Below, one piece after another: positions 9,248 to 21,070 of a stretch of DNA of 33,976 nt. Each line of letters starts with the position of its first letter. Position 1 is the stretch's first letter. This DNA comes from Suillus spraguei (lineage: Eukaryota; Basidiomycota; Agaricomycetes; Boletales; Suillaceae), in the NCBI GenBank assembly GCA_016800925.1, contig JABCPU010000629.1:1-33976 (forward strand), written 5' to 3'. The position numbers and the translations under genes were made by a program. Under the pieces are notes generated by a model. That model was given only the letters and a program-made list of their open reading frames with translations, did no database searches and had not been told where the DNA came from.

Positions 9248-12200
9248 AATAATGAGGGTGAGTTGGATTAAGCGAATCTTTTTAAAGTTGAAAGCCTCGA
9301 GGCTGAACTTACGAAGGGATGGAGGGAGAGCTCAAGTTACTAAGGACGAGGCTAGGTTTATACAGCCACGATATCCCATGTGCTACTCACTTTCCATAAA
9401 TGGTTAACCCGCAGTTCACGACTAGTCAAGATAATAAAATAAAAATTACAACTTGGCACTACAAATGACCCTTATACTAAGCCCCGTCAGTTTCATTCAG
9501 GTTTCATCGTCGTGGCCTACGACGTTGAGCTCAGCATGATATTTTACGTGCATTTATTACTACCGTTAGATCCACATGCTCACATACCATAATTAGTTTC
9601 AGACCATGTGTATCAACACAATGTATCCAACGCCATTAAGTAATAAATTTCGCTTCCGGGGTCCGAATACTACCCCGCGTGCTGCGTGCGCTTCTAGGCG
9701 CATCATAGGGGAGCACCTAGTAGTAGAGGACCTCTCTTATCAGTGCCTACGTGGCAGAAATCAAATGAAATGCTCATGTATGATCGCACCACTTATTGTA
9801 TCATAAGTCCTAAATGCCACGCCACTCTATCCTGCATCGTGCATGCGAAAAGGCGGTATCTGATACCGGCTTCCTTCAAACCGCATTCACACGCAAGATC
9901 GATCACCAATTGTCCGATGTAAAAAGTAACCGAACTGCTGAGGCCACGCCTTTTACAACAACAAAGAGATCAGTCTGCCTTATATCGTCGATCCATGTCC
10001 GACTCGGCATTGTTCTCTGCTGCAAGGCGACTGTGCAATTCAATTTACTAGGACCAATTCACCATTGTAAAACCAGACTAGAATCGGGATCTTCATCATT
10101 CTCCTTCACAGGTCTCGTACTCTATCGCCAGTATTGATCTTGAGCTCGGACGCCGACGCCGCATCCGTACTTCAAGGTTTCATCAGATTGCCTCATATCA
10201 CCGGCGTCCTACTCGATTCTTGCGCGTTAAATATAGGTTCTATCCATATGTCCGTCCCTCTGAACATGAGGTCATTCTCATTCGATTGACCCTTCCAATG
10301 CCGCATGCTACTAGATCTTTGGATATATCTGTCTCTGCCAAACCAGAGCAGAACCCGTTAGGGTCTATTCATCTCCAATATCCGTGATCTTATTTTTAAA
10401 GGAGCCTCGAACTCACAGGTGAGCTCTCAAGGAGTATCCGGCTTAAAGAAGTTGACCCAGCAACCCGCGGAGCCGCCGCCACATTCGACTCAAATAATGT
10501 TTAGACGCACGTCCCCTTCGGCTACCTTCTAGTATTCGCTATGTAGGAGCGCCATAAATCGCGAATGTATGGATATTTCGAGTTGGCTTCACGTCCAGGC
10601 TATCAGAGCTATCTGCGGATATAATACATCTAAGCAGGAGCATCCGCAGCATTGATGCTCTCACCATAACGACAGACTCAAACACCAATATTGCGCCTCA
10701 TCAATTCCGAGAAAGGTGTGATCCACTCAAGGCGCGGCTCATACCGCGCGCCGTTCCCAAATAGCTGCAGGAAATGCACGATGCATCCAGAAGACTGAGG
10801 GGCCTGTTAGAAGACGATTGGAAGCTAAAAATTGAGCCTGTGAGGGGTCTAAGCATTCGAAGCTCAGGTCAAACAGGGTCGCGCAAACGCATGACGGTAA
10901 GTGACTGGATAAAACAACGGAACATATGTATATCATAGCAAATGACAAATGCAGTACCGTAGGCCGATAGAACTCAGTTTCATGTCATGAGGCGAATGCT
11001 GGCTGCAGTTATCTTTGTCAGCACTTTTGCCGTCATTGATTTATTGTACTAACCTTTGGGGAAGACGTGTGAGATGATCTCGTAACAGCATCATGGCACA
11101 ATCAAATAAGCAATCTAGAAACATGATGGTTCTGATACACACCTGCAGAAGTTCAAAACTTGTTCTAGTTATATAAATCGAACATGTTAGAATATTTTTT
11201 TCTTGACCCGTCAGCTCACATGCTGAAATAACGTCTTCTCTGAGGTAATTTAGTCAGGTAAAGAGAAATGTCTCTGGTTCGACGAAGATGGCAATGATAA
11301 TATGCGTTCTTTACAGACGAGCTGAGATACCACGAAGGTGCTTGTGCCTGTCTTTCAGGAAAGCAGTAGCTTGGATCATTTGCTTGATTTTTTTCTACCG
11401 CGGATTGACATCTACATCGCAAAGAGAGCTCCCTCGGTATTAAGCCACGCCCGCCATGCAACAGCCCTGACCTTGTGAAATTCGGGTCGGACAACCGTAA
11501 CAGAGGGCCAACAATCAGCCATTAAGTCGTCATCTTTGCCTGGGCCCTAGGAACCACTCCGACCACTCTTAACGCAATTGCAGAAGCAAAGTTGCACATA
11601 TGACCTATCTAAGCACCTGATGGAACGCTGCAGGTACGTGAGCTTCATTTAGGAGGAAGATTTATGCAACTCGACCTATGTATTCCAGCAGCTACGTACA
11701 ACTTTGAATGACCGCTCACGGATCTCCCGGACCATACTTTTACGTACGTTCTTGATGTGCTGGGAGTCGCGTTCAAGCCAGCCTGTATCTTTCAAGGTAT
11801 TCATGAGAGAAGTGAGTTTAAATTTCCAACGCCTGTCTGGATTTTAGTATCTATGTCGGAAACTCGTACGGATCGACGTCCGCACCCCCGGAGAAAACTA
11901 GGAGAAGCATGATCATGACGCAGCCCTGAACTTTGGAAGAGTCGGATAACAGAGAGGCCCGTCCTCTCCATGACCGGTCGCGATATCCTGGTGCGTGCAA
12001 AGTCCAAAGAACACTGTAGGTGAGCTTCTTTTAGAAGGAAGACAGGTACAACTTTGGATTCGACCGCTCACGGCCCCGGATCTTCCAGGAATTGTCGGTT
12101 CATATTAAGCACCTGATCATCGGGTTCGACGAAACCTTGTTGTGATAGGCTGGTATGTCTGAATAAAGACACGGTTCGGATTCCAGTATTCGGAGAGGTG

Positions 12201-15200
12201 ATTGGCAGTGTATTTTTCCGGGATGAATAAAGGTCATCAACATAACGACAAGATTGTTTTGCAGCCGCTGCGAGCGCATCCATCGTCTATCCGCAATTAG
12301 TACGGCACGATGGAAGTAACAAAGTGGATGTGTATCCCATAATACAGTGGGAGAGTGCTAGGAGAACACAAGGCAAGATTGACAAACCCGTCAAGTATAG
12401 TTAGCATACTGCATGAACATATGACGTGCACAAGCTTCGTGGAAATTACGTAACTTTGTCTATTTTCTAGGGCTTCTTTATTTCCTTTTTGGAAAACGCT
12501 TGGTGGTAAATAAATTCAGTTGATCTGACCAATCCCTAATACCTATACTTATGTGCGTGTGGGTGAGCTTGTTGTTGTGACCGTAGTATTCGAACGCGTC
12601 AGCCTGCGACCGTACCTGACTGCACACGGTGTACATACCCCGCAGGCACGGGCCGCCCTTCCGACAAGTTCCTGTTATACTGTAATTTATACACTGAGGC
12701 TGAGACGAAGCTTCGATCAATGCGTGTAAGCTATCATGGCGCTATGTGAGTAAATCATCCCCCATTTTCAATAGACATGCGGATGTTTCTTCAAGTTGTG
12801 CCTCTGTGACATGCTCAGGTTGCTCATGTCTCCAAGCCTTGCGATGGCAACTCTTCAAAGTTTCACCTTCCAGGAACATCATGATCGTGCATGCCCTTGC
12901 AAGTATCGTTTGATTTGTGAGCGATTCATAGTAACAAGTGTACACGACATCCCCTGAATAATGATGGATTAGGCCCTTGCGATCAGGCCCGGGTGAAGTG
13001 TGCCTCTGCGCTTTGGAGGAAACACCAAACGCAATCACAGGATGGCCTTATAATTCCTTATCCATTTCTAGCGACGTAGCCGCAGTCAGAGGTTTTCGCC
13101 CTCATTCTGATTGCTTGTAATCAATGACGAGATAAGAGCGTCATCGTTGCTGATCGAATTTGGTGTCTAGGGAACTGGTAGGTCAGCTTACAACAAAACA
13201 AAAAAAATAAAGAATGGAATGCCCGTCTTCTTATGGTCAGCTAAGGGCTCAAAGGCCAGCTAGCTTTTGTCTCGTTGCGCTGACGAGCATATCGTAGATC
13301 CATACACTGGGTAATCACTCACTAGCACACTTCACTTCGCTCAACCCCATATAGCACCCTGCAATGGCAGGAAGGGTTTCATTTTCATAAACCCGTGAGG
13401 CGAACTGGGCGCGCACAGCAGACCCTTTCTAGTTATCCCATCGTATGCGTGACTACTGAGAAAGTACCAACCGTTGCCAAGAACCTAAAGACGATATTGT
13501 GCTGCGCCTTGTGTCAATAATATCATGAGTATGCGGATGCTCTTATTTGCAGTGCAATTGCGCCCATCGAACAACGGCGTCTTCGAACCTTGCAACTGGG
13601 CGTTCCTCATAAATAATACCCGTTAGTGATGGGGTTAACTATGAGTAGTACCATGAGGGGGTGCAATTTACTGAACTGACGTTTGATGAAAGGGCCGGTG
13701 AAGGCAAGTCTTCTTTCGATTCATTAACAAGCTCTTCCTGTCGGATTGTCCCTTTCATACAGCCCTTTGCACTTCTATTCGCCTTGTTCGTAGGGCCGCC
13801 TGCATGTTTACAGTAAATGCAGCTTGTGCAGACCATAGGGTATGCAATATGGCAATGCGATCGTGTTACAGGTTAGATTGCCCTAGATCGATTTCCTCTA
13901 AGTGTATCATTCTTTGCGATCTCGCACCTGTTTCTTGCTAATCGGTGGCGAAGGGGATCCATAGTTCGCGTCCACTACTCTTACCTTCCCTCTTCATTTC
14001 CGGCTTGGACAGGGATTCTGCTATTCAACACATTTTAAGCTCGGGACTGGCGTACAACTAAACCTAAACCACACTTACTCGAAAAGATGACGTTGGTGAT
14101 AAAAAAGCCATGCGATATCTGATAGTGACATAGAAGAAAAATACATCTCTTCCACCACGATTAATCCTGAAGTATTGATATCATCCACTGACAATCTTCA
14201 TATTTGGTGACCTCATGTTTTCATGCTGGCCACCAGGAACCATATCAACGAAGCACTTTCATTGCTAAGACTTAGCACCGAATAGAATTTGCCGATTTGC
14301 ACTCGGCTTTTGTACTGATCATATGGTGTGGAGCAGATTGATGATCGGGTAGCCTGGCGGTGTCCTAGTGTGTGACGGGATGTTTGATAAGTGATTCGAG
14401 GACCCGGACCTGAGGATTCTGCATACCTTCTTGGTGCTTGTCCCTGAGCTTATCTCCTGGAGATCCCCAGACCTCTGAGTTTAGATGGTGTCTCGGTAAA
14501 ATACCAGAGGAGCAGTGGTGGTTCGATAAATGAGTGTGACTCACCATGGCGCTAGAAGTACGAGATGCACATCATCCCAGAAGTAGCAAGAATACACTAT
14601 TCAATGCATTCATTATTAACGATGGAACTTCTGTGGTGCCAACTTCTCATCCAGCCTGACGCATGGCCTTGGATTGAGCTCTTATTTCGAGTGATATTGC
14701 CGACACCTCAGGCTTCTATGGCAGATTGTGACTGGCGAGAACGAACTTAATGGAGCTTTTCAGTATCGTACAGCCAAGATGTCGGGCATTGCTTTAACAA
14801 GTTTCAGGCAGATTTCGTCAGAAAAAGGGTGCTATTTGCAAGACTTAAGGAGTGTGTAGAAAGTATCGAGCACAGAGCCGAGGACTTCCAATTGTAGCCT
14901 GTGACAAGCCGTGACATCGCCCAACCATGGTACTTAGACTCTCCAATAACAGTGCTTATCATCTGACAGTCGATATGATAATACCGCATCTAAGCGCATG
15001 ATATATCGGTTACCTGGGATTCATATGTAGGAACTTGAGGCCTTTATACAAACAGTGCGGTTTCACCGCGGGAGTTTCCTTGTCAGTTCTCGTTTCTTAG
15101 TTTGTGTGGTTTCACTGTCTTATTATTTATTGCTATAGTACACCAGATTGCTTACAGAATATCAGGGCGATTATCCAGTATGCAGTTATGTCCAGGACGA

Positions 15201-16764
15201 TGACATCGCAGAAGTCCATATACTTATTGTAGACAGCTTCTCTATCTTACAAATATGCTGCTGGTTAACTTGAGACAGACCTCGGTGGCAATGACCGTCG
15301 ACAGTGCTTGAAGTTAGAAGGATATGGATGGTGAGACCAAGTCCTCGTTGTACTATCTTTCCATCGCTCGTACTTGGTTAATGCTCCCAGGCAAAATCAA
15401 AATCTTTGGCTCCGACATACCCGACACACGTTGCAGCGAAGAGACACTCCCAGCATGCTATATTTACTGTTGCCACACGCGAAAACTTCCTTGGCCCAGG
15501 CCTCCCAAGGTTCGTGTCCTAGTGCTTTCCCGGTGCGAAAGATTTGAGCCCAGCGTTGCTATCTCGGACAAAGCTGGCATGTTTTGATCAACACTCATTA
15601 CCGATATCCGAGAAGTTTAGTGGAACGATTGCAGGCAGTAACGTTAATGCGGCACGGTCCGTTGTGAATGCGGAATCCGAATCATCATTGATAGGTAATT
15701 CCAGTCATGAAACTGGATGTAGTAGACTTATCTCATTGCGGGATGCATCATCGTGATGCTTGCTCTTTGGAACGTATGATAGATGAACTTGCAAAATAAG
15801 AAAGGTCAATGTAATCGACGAATAGCGCTATCCCAGTTGTAGACTGTGACTTCACCTTAATCTCACAACCGTCGACACTTTTCCTTCTCTGTACGAAAAC
15901 TTGCAAAGATCGAAAGAATGGCAACCTACAACATACCGTCCAGGACCTGTCCAAAGTCAACAGTTTCATTCATCGCCCTGCAAGAAGGCATGGTCATTTA
16001 AAACGAAAAGGAGAAACCACATACTACTAATAAATGATGATGACTCATGTTTCTGCCAGAGTCAATAAGATCCATCGCTGAATGTGTAAGTACAAATCCT
16101 TTGGTATCCAGTAGCCTTGAATTATATCTTAGCTTGACGTAGTATGAGGGATCCCTGCATGACTAGATCAATATATCATCAACTCTTGATGAGATGATAC
16201 ATACCTGGTGGTATCACAGGTTTCTATCTTAGCATATCCATATCTCCTAGGATAGCTTCGACATAAGGTATTTGTTTTGAAGGACTATCTTCCAAGCATG
16301 GCAACCTTTTCAAACCTATTACAAAACGTCAATTTTGGACTGGATTTTGCGTGAACTTCTGGGTGGAGAACGATGGCGAGAATGAGTGCATGCGACACCG
16401 ACAAGCTCTGTATTTGTATTATTTCTTAGTATTTAACAAAAGGGTCTTAAGTACACTGTTTCGATTCTGGCTATAGGTGCAACGGGTAAAATATCAGTGC
16501 AGGTGTAAGAAAGGGTTTCATGGGACTCGCTGATGTATGCCGTCCCCGCAGCCGGCTTGATTGCGAACTCCTGTGCAATATATATATTTTCAAGGTTATC
16601 CTCGTCTATTGGCACCAAGAAATCGGACACCATAGTTTGTGGAGCGGTCCTTGCTTCCTAGACCAAGTCAGCTACAATGTTACTTGCAATAAATCGTGAA
16701 AGCAGTCACGATCTTGAATTCGGTAAACTCGAAAGGCACATCAAGCACCTTTTAGGCCAACTTT
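9248..16764. other. Gene-poor interval
   Basis: About 7.5 kb in which I see no reading frame longer than about 110 codons and no recognisable domain, tRNA or transposon peptide. Short open frames occur on both strands, and several minus-strand ones (12478-12720, 12742-13038, 13639-13836) could in principle be exons of unrecognised genes. None gives a convincing chain of splice sites. The kinase promoter must lie at the left end. One diverged direct duplication at 11455-12090 is listed separately. Confidence 0.5.
11455..12090. repeat. Diverged direct duplication
   Basis: Segments in 11455-11725 recur in the same order and orientation in 11915-12090. Matches include cagccctgaccttgtg (11462) with cagccctgaactttgg (11921), ggacaaccgtaacagaggg with ggataacagagaggcc, cgtgagcttcatttagga (11637) with ggtgagcttcttttagaa (12018), and tacaactttgaatgaccgct (11696) with tacaactttggattcgaccg (12047). 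The offset falls from about 460 to about 350 bp, so one copy has gained or lost about 100 bp. The function is unknown; it may be an old tandem gene duplication or a decayed repeat. Confidence 0.55.
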
Positions 16765-17196
16765 TTAGTACAATGCATCATGTTTGCACCGGGAAACCAG
16801 GCGGCGATATGTCTGACCGAGGGACCTACACTTGATAAAATTGATGTCAGCTTGTGAAAAAGAAATGGTCAGAGGATAGCCACTCTCTGAGGAGTTTGCG
16901 TTCGGGTACATGAGTCTCTGACCACCAGCATATGCAGACCTACCGTATATATTATTCCAGACTGTGTATCCCAACCAAGGTTCACTGATACTTTTATGTG
17001 GAGGGTACTGCCTATCACAGGTTTTGGACCGTCTCGCGATAATGAGGGCCAAAAGAATAACGATTGTGCCGCTAAAGGCATAGGCTGCGACTGGTGAATA
17101 CGAATAAGTACATCCGGGTCCAATAACTGAGCAACTCGGATGCGATGCTCCTTTTGATCCAAAAAAACAAAGGCTGATGCCTGACCAGACAACATT
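16765..17196 (-). CDS. Candidate exon of a membrane protein
   Basis: A minus-strand stretch open for 143 codons, beginning directly after a possible splice acceptor (cccgtag) at 17197. It contains a Cys/Gly/Pro-rich part (GSKGASHPSCSVIGPGC), then SYSPVAAYAF and a strongly hydrophobic run GTIVILLALIIARRSK, which looks like one membrane helix followed by a positively charged cytosolic edge. A different minus-strand frame (16869-17249, 126 codons) overlaps it, so the coding frame is uncertain. Upstream exons may lie in 17250-17790 and a downstream one near 16433-16633. I do not recognise the family. Confidence 0.3.
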   Translation of the reverse strand, partial: NVVWSGISLCFFGSKGASHPSCSVIGPGCTYSYSPVAAYAFSGTIVILLALIIARRSKTCDRQYPPHKSISEPWLGYTVWNNIYGRSAYAGGQRLMYPNANSSESGYPLTISFSQADINFIKCRSLGQTYRRLVSRCKHDALY

Positions 17197-17868
17197 CTAC
17201 GGGTCTTTCCCTTTTCCTTGGCTTCCTGACGTGCCTGGGGCATTCTCATGTCACTGCTAACAATTCACAGTCCATGATGATCTGGGGAATAGAGGATAGA
17301 CGGTTCATGTATTTTTCTCTATGTGATAGTTACACGATATTACTATTAGAACTCAACCAGACCGTGAGGATGGAAACGCACCTGTCGGAACTGGAGAACT
17401 TATTCTGATTCCCGATGTTCATTTTGTGATGAAATATTTGAACTTAATTCGGACAGCTACTCACTGAATTGTGCCCTTCACTTATGTATTTGGATCCCAT
17501 ATACTTACCACTGTAAGCGGTGGGAGAGACAGATGTCGAACAGCTCCATAGCATGATGCAAATGTTGACTTTCCTGGTGCTCTTTTCACAGAGAAAATAT
17601 ATGCAGAGATGCAGACTCGAGGCCTAAAAAAGTTGTGTTAGACACGAGATTCAGCACCACTGAGTTAGCGTGAAGGGCATGGTGATAGATGAACGGGCAC
17701 ATGCCTTGCACAAGCCTCAAACTCCCAAGCACCATTCTGGAGGAAAAACGTCCGTTGTCTCCCGGCGGGCATGACATTTGGCAAGCATGATGGTTGTTGT
17801 TTGTTGTCGGGACTGTAAATTACAGTGATCAGTCAGCGGAGACCCAATAATCCTGCTCAATCTCTTAC

Positions 17869-19297
17869 ATGCCTCCCAAAGCTCACCGCGCTGGCGCAGC
17901 GGGCCTCCCTCGTACACACTCCCGTTCATCATCGGGAGGCTCCTCCAAAGCAGCACTGAACCTTCAATTTACGCAGAAAGATCCCGTTCCAGCGAAGCAA
18001 GCCGAAAGAACGAAGAAAAACGGCTTAGTTCATGATGTGCGTCACGTCAATGCTGACCCCTCAAGAATTCTGGCTGAACCGCGTAATCACTTCCATTTAG
18101 TCGCATTCAAGAAATACTTCACCGTATCCTCTTCGAGTGAATAGCTCAACACGTCTTGCTTCAAGGGAGCAGGTACCAGTTCAAGCGCAGCGGCATATCC
18201 CTCCCTCAAACCAGCGGCAGACAGCCGGCAAACCTAAAGCTGGATTTACTATCGCTAGCCAAAGTGCGGATGAAGACGATGAGTGGGTCTCTAGCGAGAG
18301 TGGGGCAGCGACTCCGAGCAGTGTGAGCTCTGACAGTAGCAGGTCCCGGACACCGGTCGAGACGCACAAACATTCGCTCCCTGCGGTCCTGCTCATTGAT
18401 GAACCCATACATCGACCCGAAACTCCAAGACCACAGCCACCCTCTATGTCTCGGGTGCCTACCATACGTCCCTCCGAGGCGCCAGCTCGAGCGTCATCAG
18501 CTGTAGCTGTGTCAGCTGTACGTGCATCGCCGGTTCCAGCACTAGCTACATCTAGGCATCAAGTGAAACGATCTAATCTCTCTCAGAACCCTTCTCCTGA
18601 GCGCCATATCATGGAGACTCGTTCAGAGAACACCTCACCTATTCATCGCTCGCACCCACACAAGCGTCAATCAGTCACGCGCCCGCCATCTACTCATTCG
18701 ACAACAAGCAGAAATGATGCACCATTACGCCCACACCCACTTATCCGAGGTCAGTCATATGGCCATACAGCTCCAGTGACACCACGGATGGTACCTCTCG
18801 CCCCACTCACTATCACATCTGAAGCTGCTCCAGCGCATATATCCACCACCCAGACCCATGATACGGAGGATAGAATATGCACATCGCCGTCGAGTATTAA
18901 GACTGCATATGCTCCACCACCTAACCGCAGAACATCAATATCATCCGCACATTCGGTGGTCACTCTTCCAACTCAAGCACATATCCAACCACTCCATTTC
19001 AAGGCTGTACACGACCGCACTCGCACCCTGTCATCCATGTCATCAACTTCATCGAGCTCTGTACAAGCGTTGTCGTCACTTGCACAGCTTCCCACCACCC
19101 GTCCGTCAACGCCGCAATATACCTCGCATTTTCCTGCAGCTAGTCTGTACACCAATCTTGAGACTGTACACCCGTTACTCCCACCACCCTACCTTAGTGC
19201 ACACGTGTCCATCCTTGCGCACCGAAGTCCGTTGAGGGAGTCGTACGATAGAGTTATTGCCGCCAAGGAGCAACGGCGGCATGGAGAGAGTGCTTGA
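17869..19297 (+). CDS. Ser/Pro-rich protein, possibly TCO89-like TORC1 subunit
   Basis: Exons 17869-18082 and 18138-19297, separated by a 55-bp GT-AG intron, give 457 residues. The start is the first ATG, followed by MPPKAHRAGAAG, a Ser-rich stretch and the conserved-looking LNLQFTQKD. Across the splice junction it reads LAEPLNSSTRLASRE. Further on are GFTIASQSADEDDEWVSSES and a long low-complexity Ser/Thr/Pro/His region without a folded domain. The C-terminus (HPLLPPPYLSAHVSILAHR, then LRESYDRVIAAKEQ) looks more conserved. The pattern resembles fungal proteins annotated as TCO89 domain-containing, a TORC1-associated subunit, but this is recalled similarity and only suggestive. The gene is probably regulated independently; the nearest possible gene to its left runs in the opposite direction. 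Confidence 0.75.
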
Positions 19298-19860
19298 GGC
19301 GTCCATACTGGGGCTTTGGATCTTAGCTGGCGGGTGGAATGTCTGTGACATATCTCCTCGTTCACCCTCACTCATTAAACTGACAAATATTTCAGATCTA
19401 TACATACCATTATTGTCAATTTTTCATCGTTGGACACGACTTGTGTACCATCTTGGACAATCCGATACTATTCACTTCTCCAGTGTACTCGAAAGCTATC
19501 GGTGTCTTGAAGTCTTCATTTCTTCACAGAGTCATAACCAGGTTTATTATCTCTGATGGCCTTAAACCTGAGTACTTTTAGTATCACAAGACAATCTGTC
19601 ATCTATGTAGAACGCTTGACCGTAGTTCATTTCCTCAAAGGTAGTATTATATAGTCTAAGTCTTAACGGTAATAATGTGACGTGTCAGTGACGCGTGTTC
19701 ACGAACCTAATACTTGGTGCACTGTGTAATTGCAATTTGGAATACACCTTGCCCACAGTCTGAGTCTCAATTTCTCGTGTCATTGCTCTCTCCAGGGATA
19801 ACTACGCTCCTCAAAGATCCTAGAAGTTTTCAGCACAGCACACCCTTGAACTCTGGAGAC
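19298..19860. other. Intergenic; no gene seen
   Basis: About 560 bp between the Ser/Pro-rich protein gene and GOT1, both on the plus strand. It should contain the first gene's 3' end and the GOT1 promoter. I see no other gene or repeat. Confidence 0.5.
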
Positions 19861-20490
19861 ATGTGGTTGACTGATGCGCAAAGTGAGTTTATCCAAGCTG
19901 TCCGCTTTGACTGTTGAATGAGAATTATACATCTCAGAAATTGGCGTGGCCCTTACGACCTTCGGGACACTATTCATGTTCCTTGGTGTCATGCTGTTCT
20001 TCGACGCCGCTTTGTTAGCGCTAGGAAATGTATGTAACCCAGTTCCCGCCTTCCATTCTTTGCTCGTACTAAGCTTTTGCACAGATGCTCTTCCTGTCTG
20101 GTCTCACCTTGATTATTGGCCCTCAAAAGACATTCTACTTCTTCGCGCGGAAGCAGAAGCTCCGAGGAACAGCATGCTTCATTGGCGGTATTCTGCTTGT
20201 GTTCATGAAGTATGCATTCATTGGAATGATTGTCGAGATATTTGGTTTCTTAAACTTGTTTGGGTATGTGCAGCATTTCGTGATGAAGAAACAAATCTGA
20301 TAGCCAGGTTCAGCGACTTCTTTCCCGTGGTCGTGACATTCCTGCGTCAACTACCATTCATCGGCAACCTATTGTCATTGTCATACATTCGACCTGTAAG
20401 AGTTCTTTATTGATATGGCTGAACGTTCAGGTTAAACAATGAGAGCAGATCGTGGATCGTATAGCAGGTTTAAGGACGTCGGCTGTGTAA
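19861..20490 (+). CDS. GOT1: Golgi transport protein GOT1, five exons
   Basis: Small four-helix membrane protein of the Got1/Sft2 family, which acts in vesicle traffic between the ER and Golgi. Exons 19861-19882, 19938-20029, 20085-20263, 20308-20395 and 20449-20490 give 140 residues, the usual family length. The start MWLTDAQKIG and the helix 1 segment GVALTTFGTLFMFLGVML are family-like. Helix 2 includes MLFLSGLTLIIGP, followed by the polar loop KTFYFFARKQKLRGT. Helix 3 is ACFIGGILLVFMKYAFIGM, then a glycine/phenylalanine segment and FFPVVVTFLRQLPFIGNLL. The protein ends with a short basic tail, IVDRIAGLRTSAV. All four introns are 44-55 bp with GT-AG ends, and phases match throughout. The gene is convergent with the hydrolase gene to its right. 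It appears intact. Confidence 0.93.
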
Positions 20491-21070
20491 TACATCTAAC
20501 AGGCTCGCCCAGCATCAAATTCTCGTTCGGAATTACAGCAGCATTTTACAAACAGTCGATACGTGTACATGAGATAACACCTGAATGGTATTGAATGCCT
20601 TTTACTAATCGAGGGGATCATGGATGAACGCAAATTTATGCTACGTTAATGAGGGATTGATGACAACATTCTGACATTGCGACTCACATCACCGCCAGCA
20701 AAGGATCATAGAACTGTGTCCGAATTGTTTAACGTGCTTATTTGTTGTAATTTAATTTTTTAGCGACAGAACTTCTCATGACTTTATCATGAAAAGTAGT
20801 ATACTACGATTGGTCATCTAGGCTGATGGTGTTCAAGTTTTCTGGTTTTTCCATGCCATGAAAAATGTAATAAAAATACTTCATGATGTATCTAAGGGGT
20901 GAAACTGTTGAACATCAGGGCCTATGACGCGGCGCGCACAAAATTCACCAGGTAGTCCAAAGAATGGCGTGGCCAGCTTACGGTGGACTCGCTGAATACA
21001 CTTCCACTTCTTAGTGTCCAAGAAAAATAACGTACATTCGAATAGTTTTTGCAGGACCAGGCACTCGCAG
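20491..21070. other. 3' intergenic region between GOT1 and hydrolase
   Basis: About 580 bp between two convergent stop codons. It is AT-rich in 20740-20890 and includes several ATGA/TCAT motifs and possible poly(A) signals (aataaaa near 20869), consistent with overlapping 3' ends. No gene is seen. Confidence 0.5.

Noticed and set aside
16140..16200. Small inverted repeats (tatcatc/gatgata)
   Set aside because: Arms are only 7 bp and are expected by chance in AT-rich sequence.
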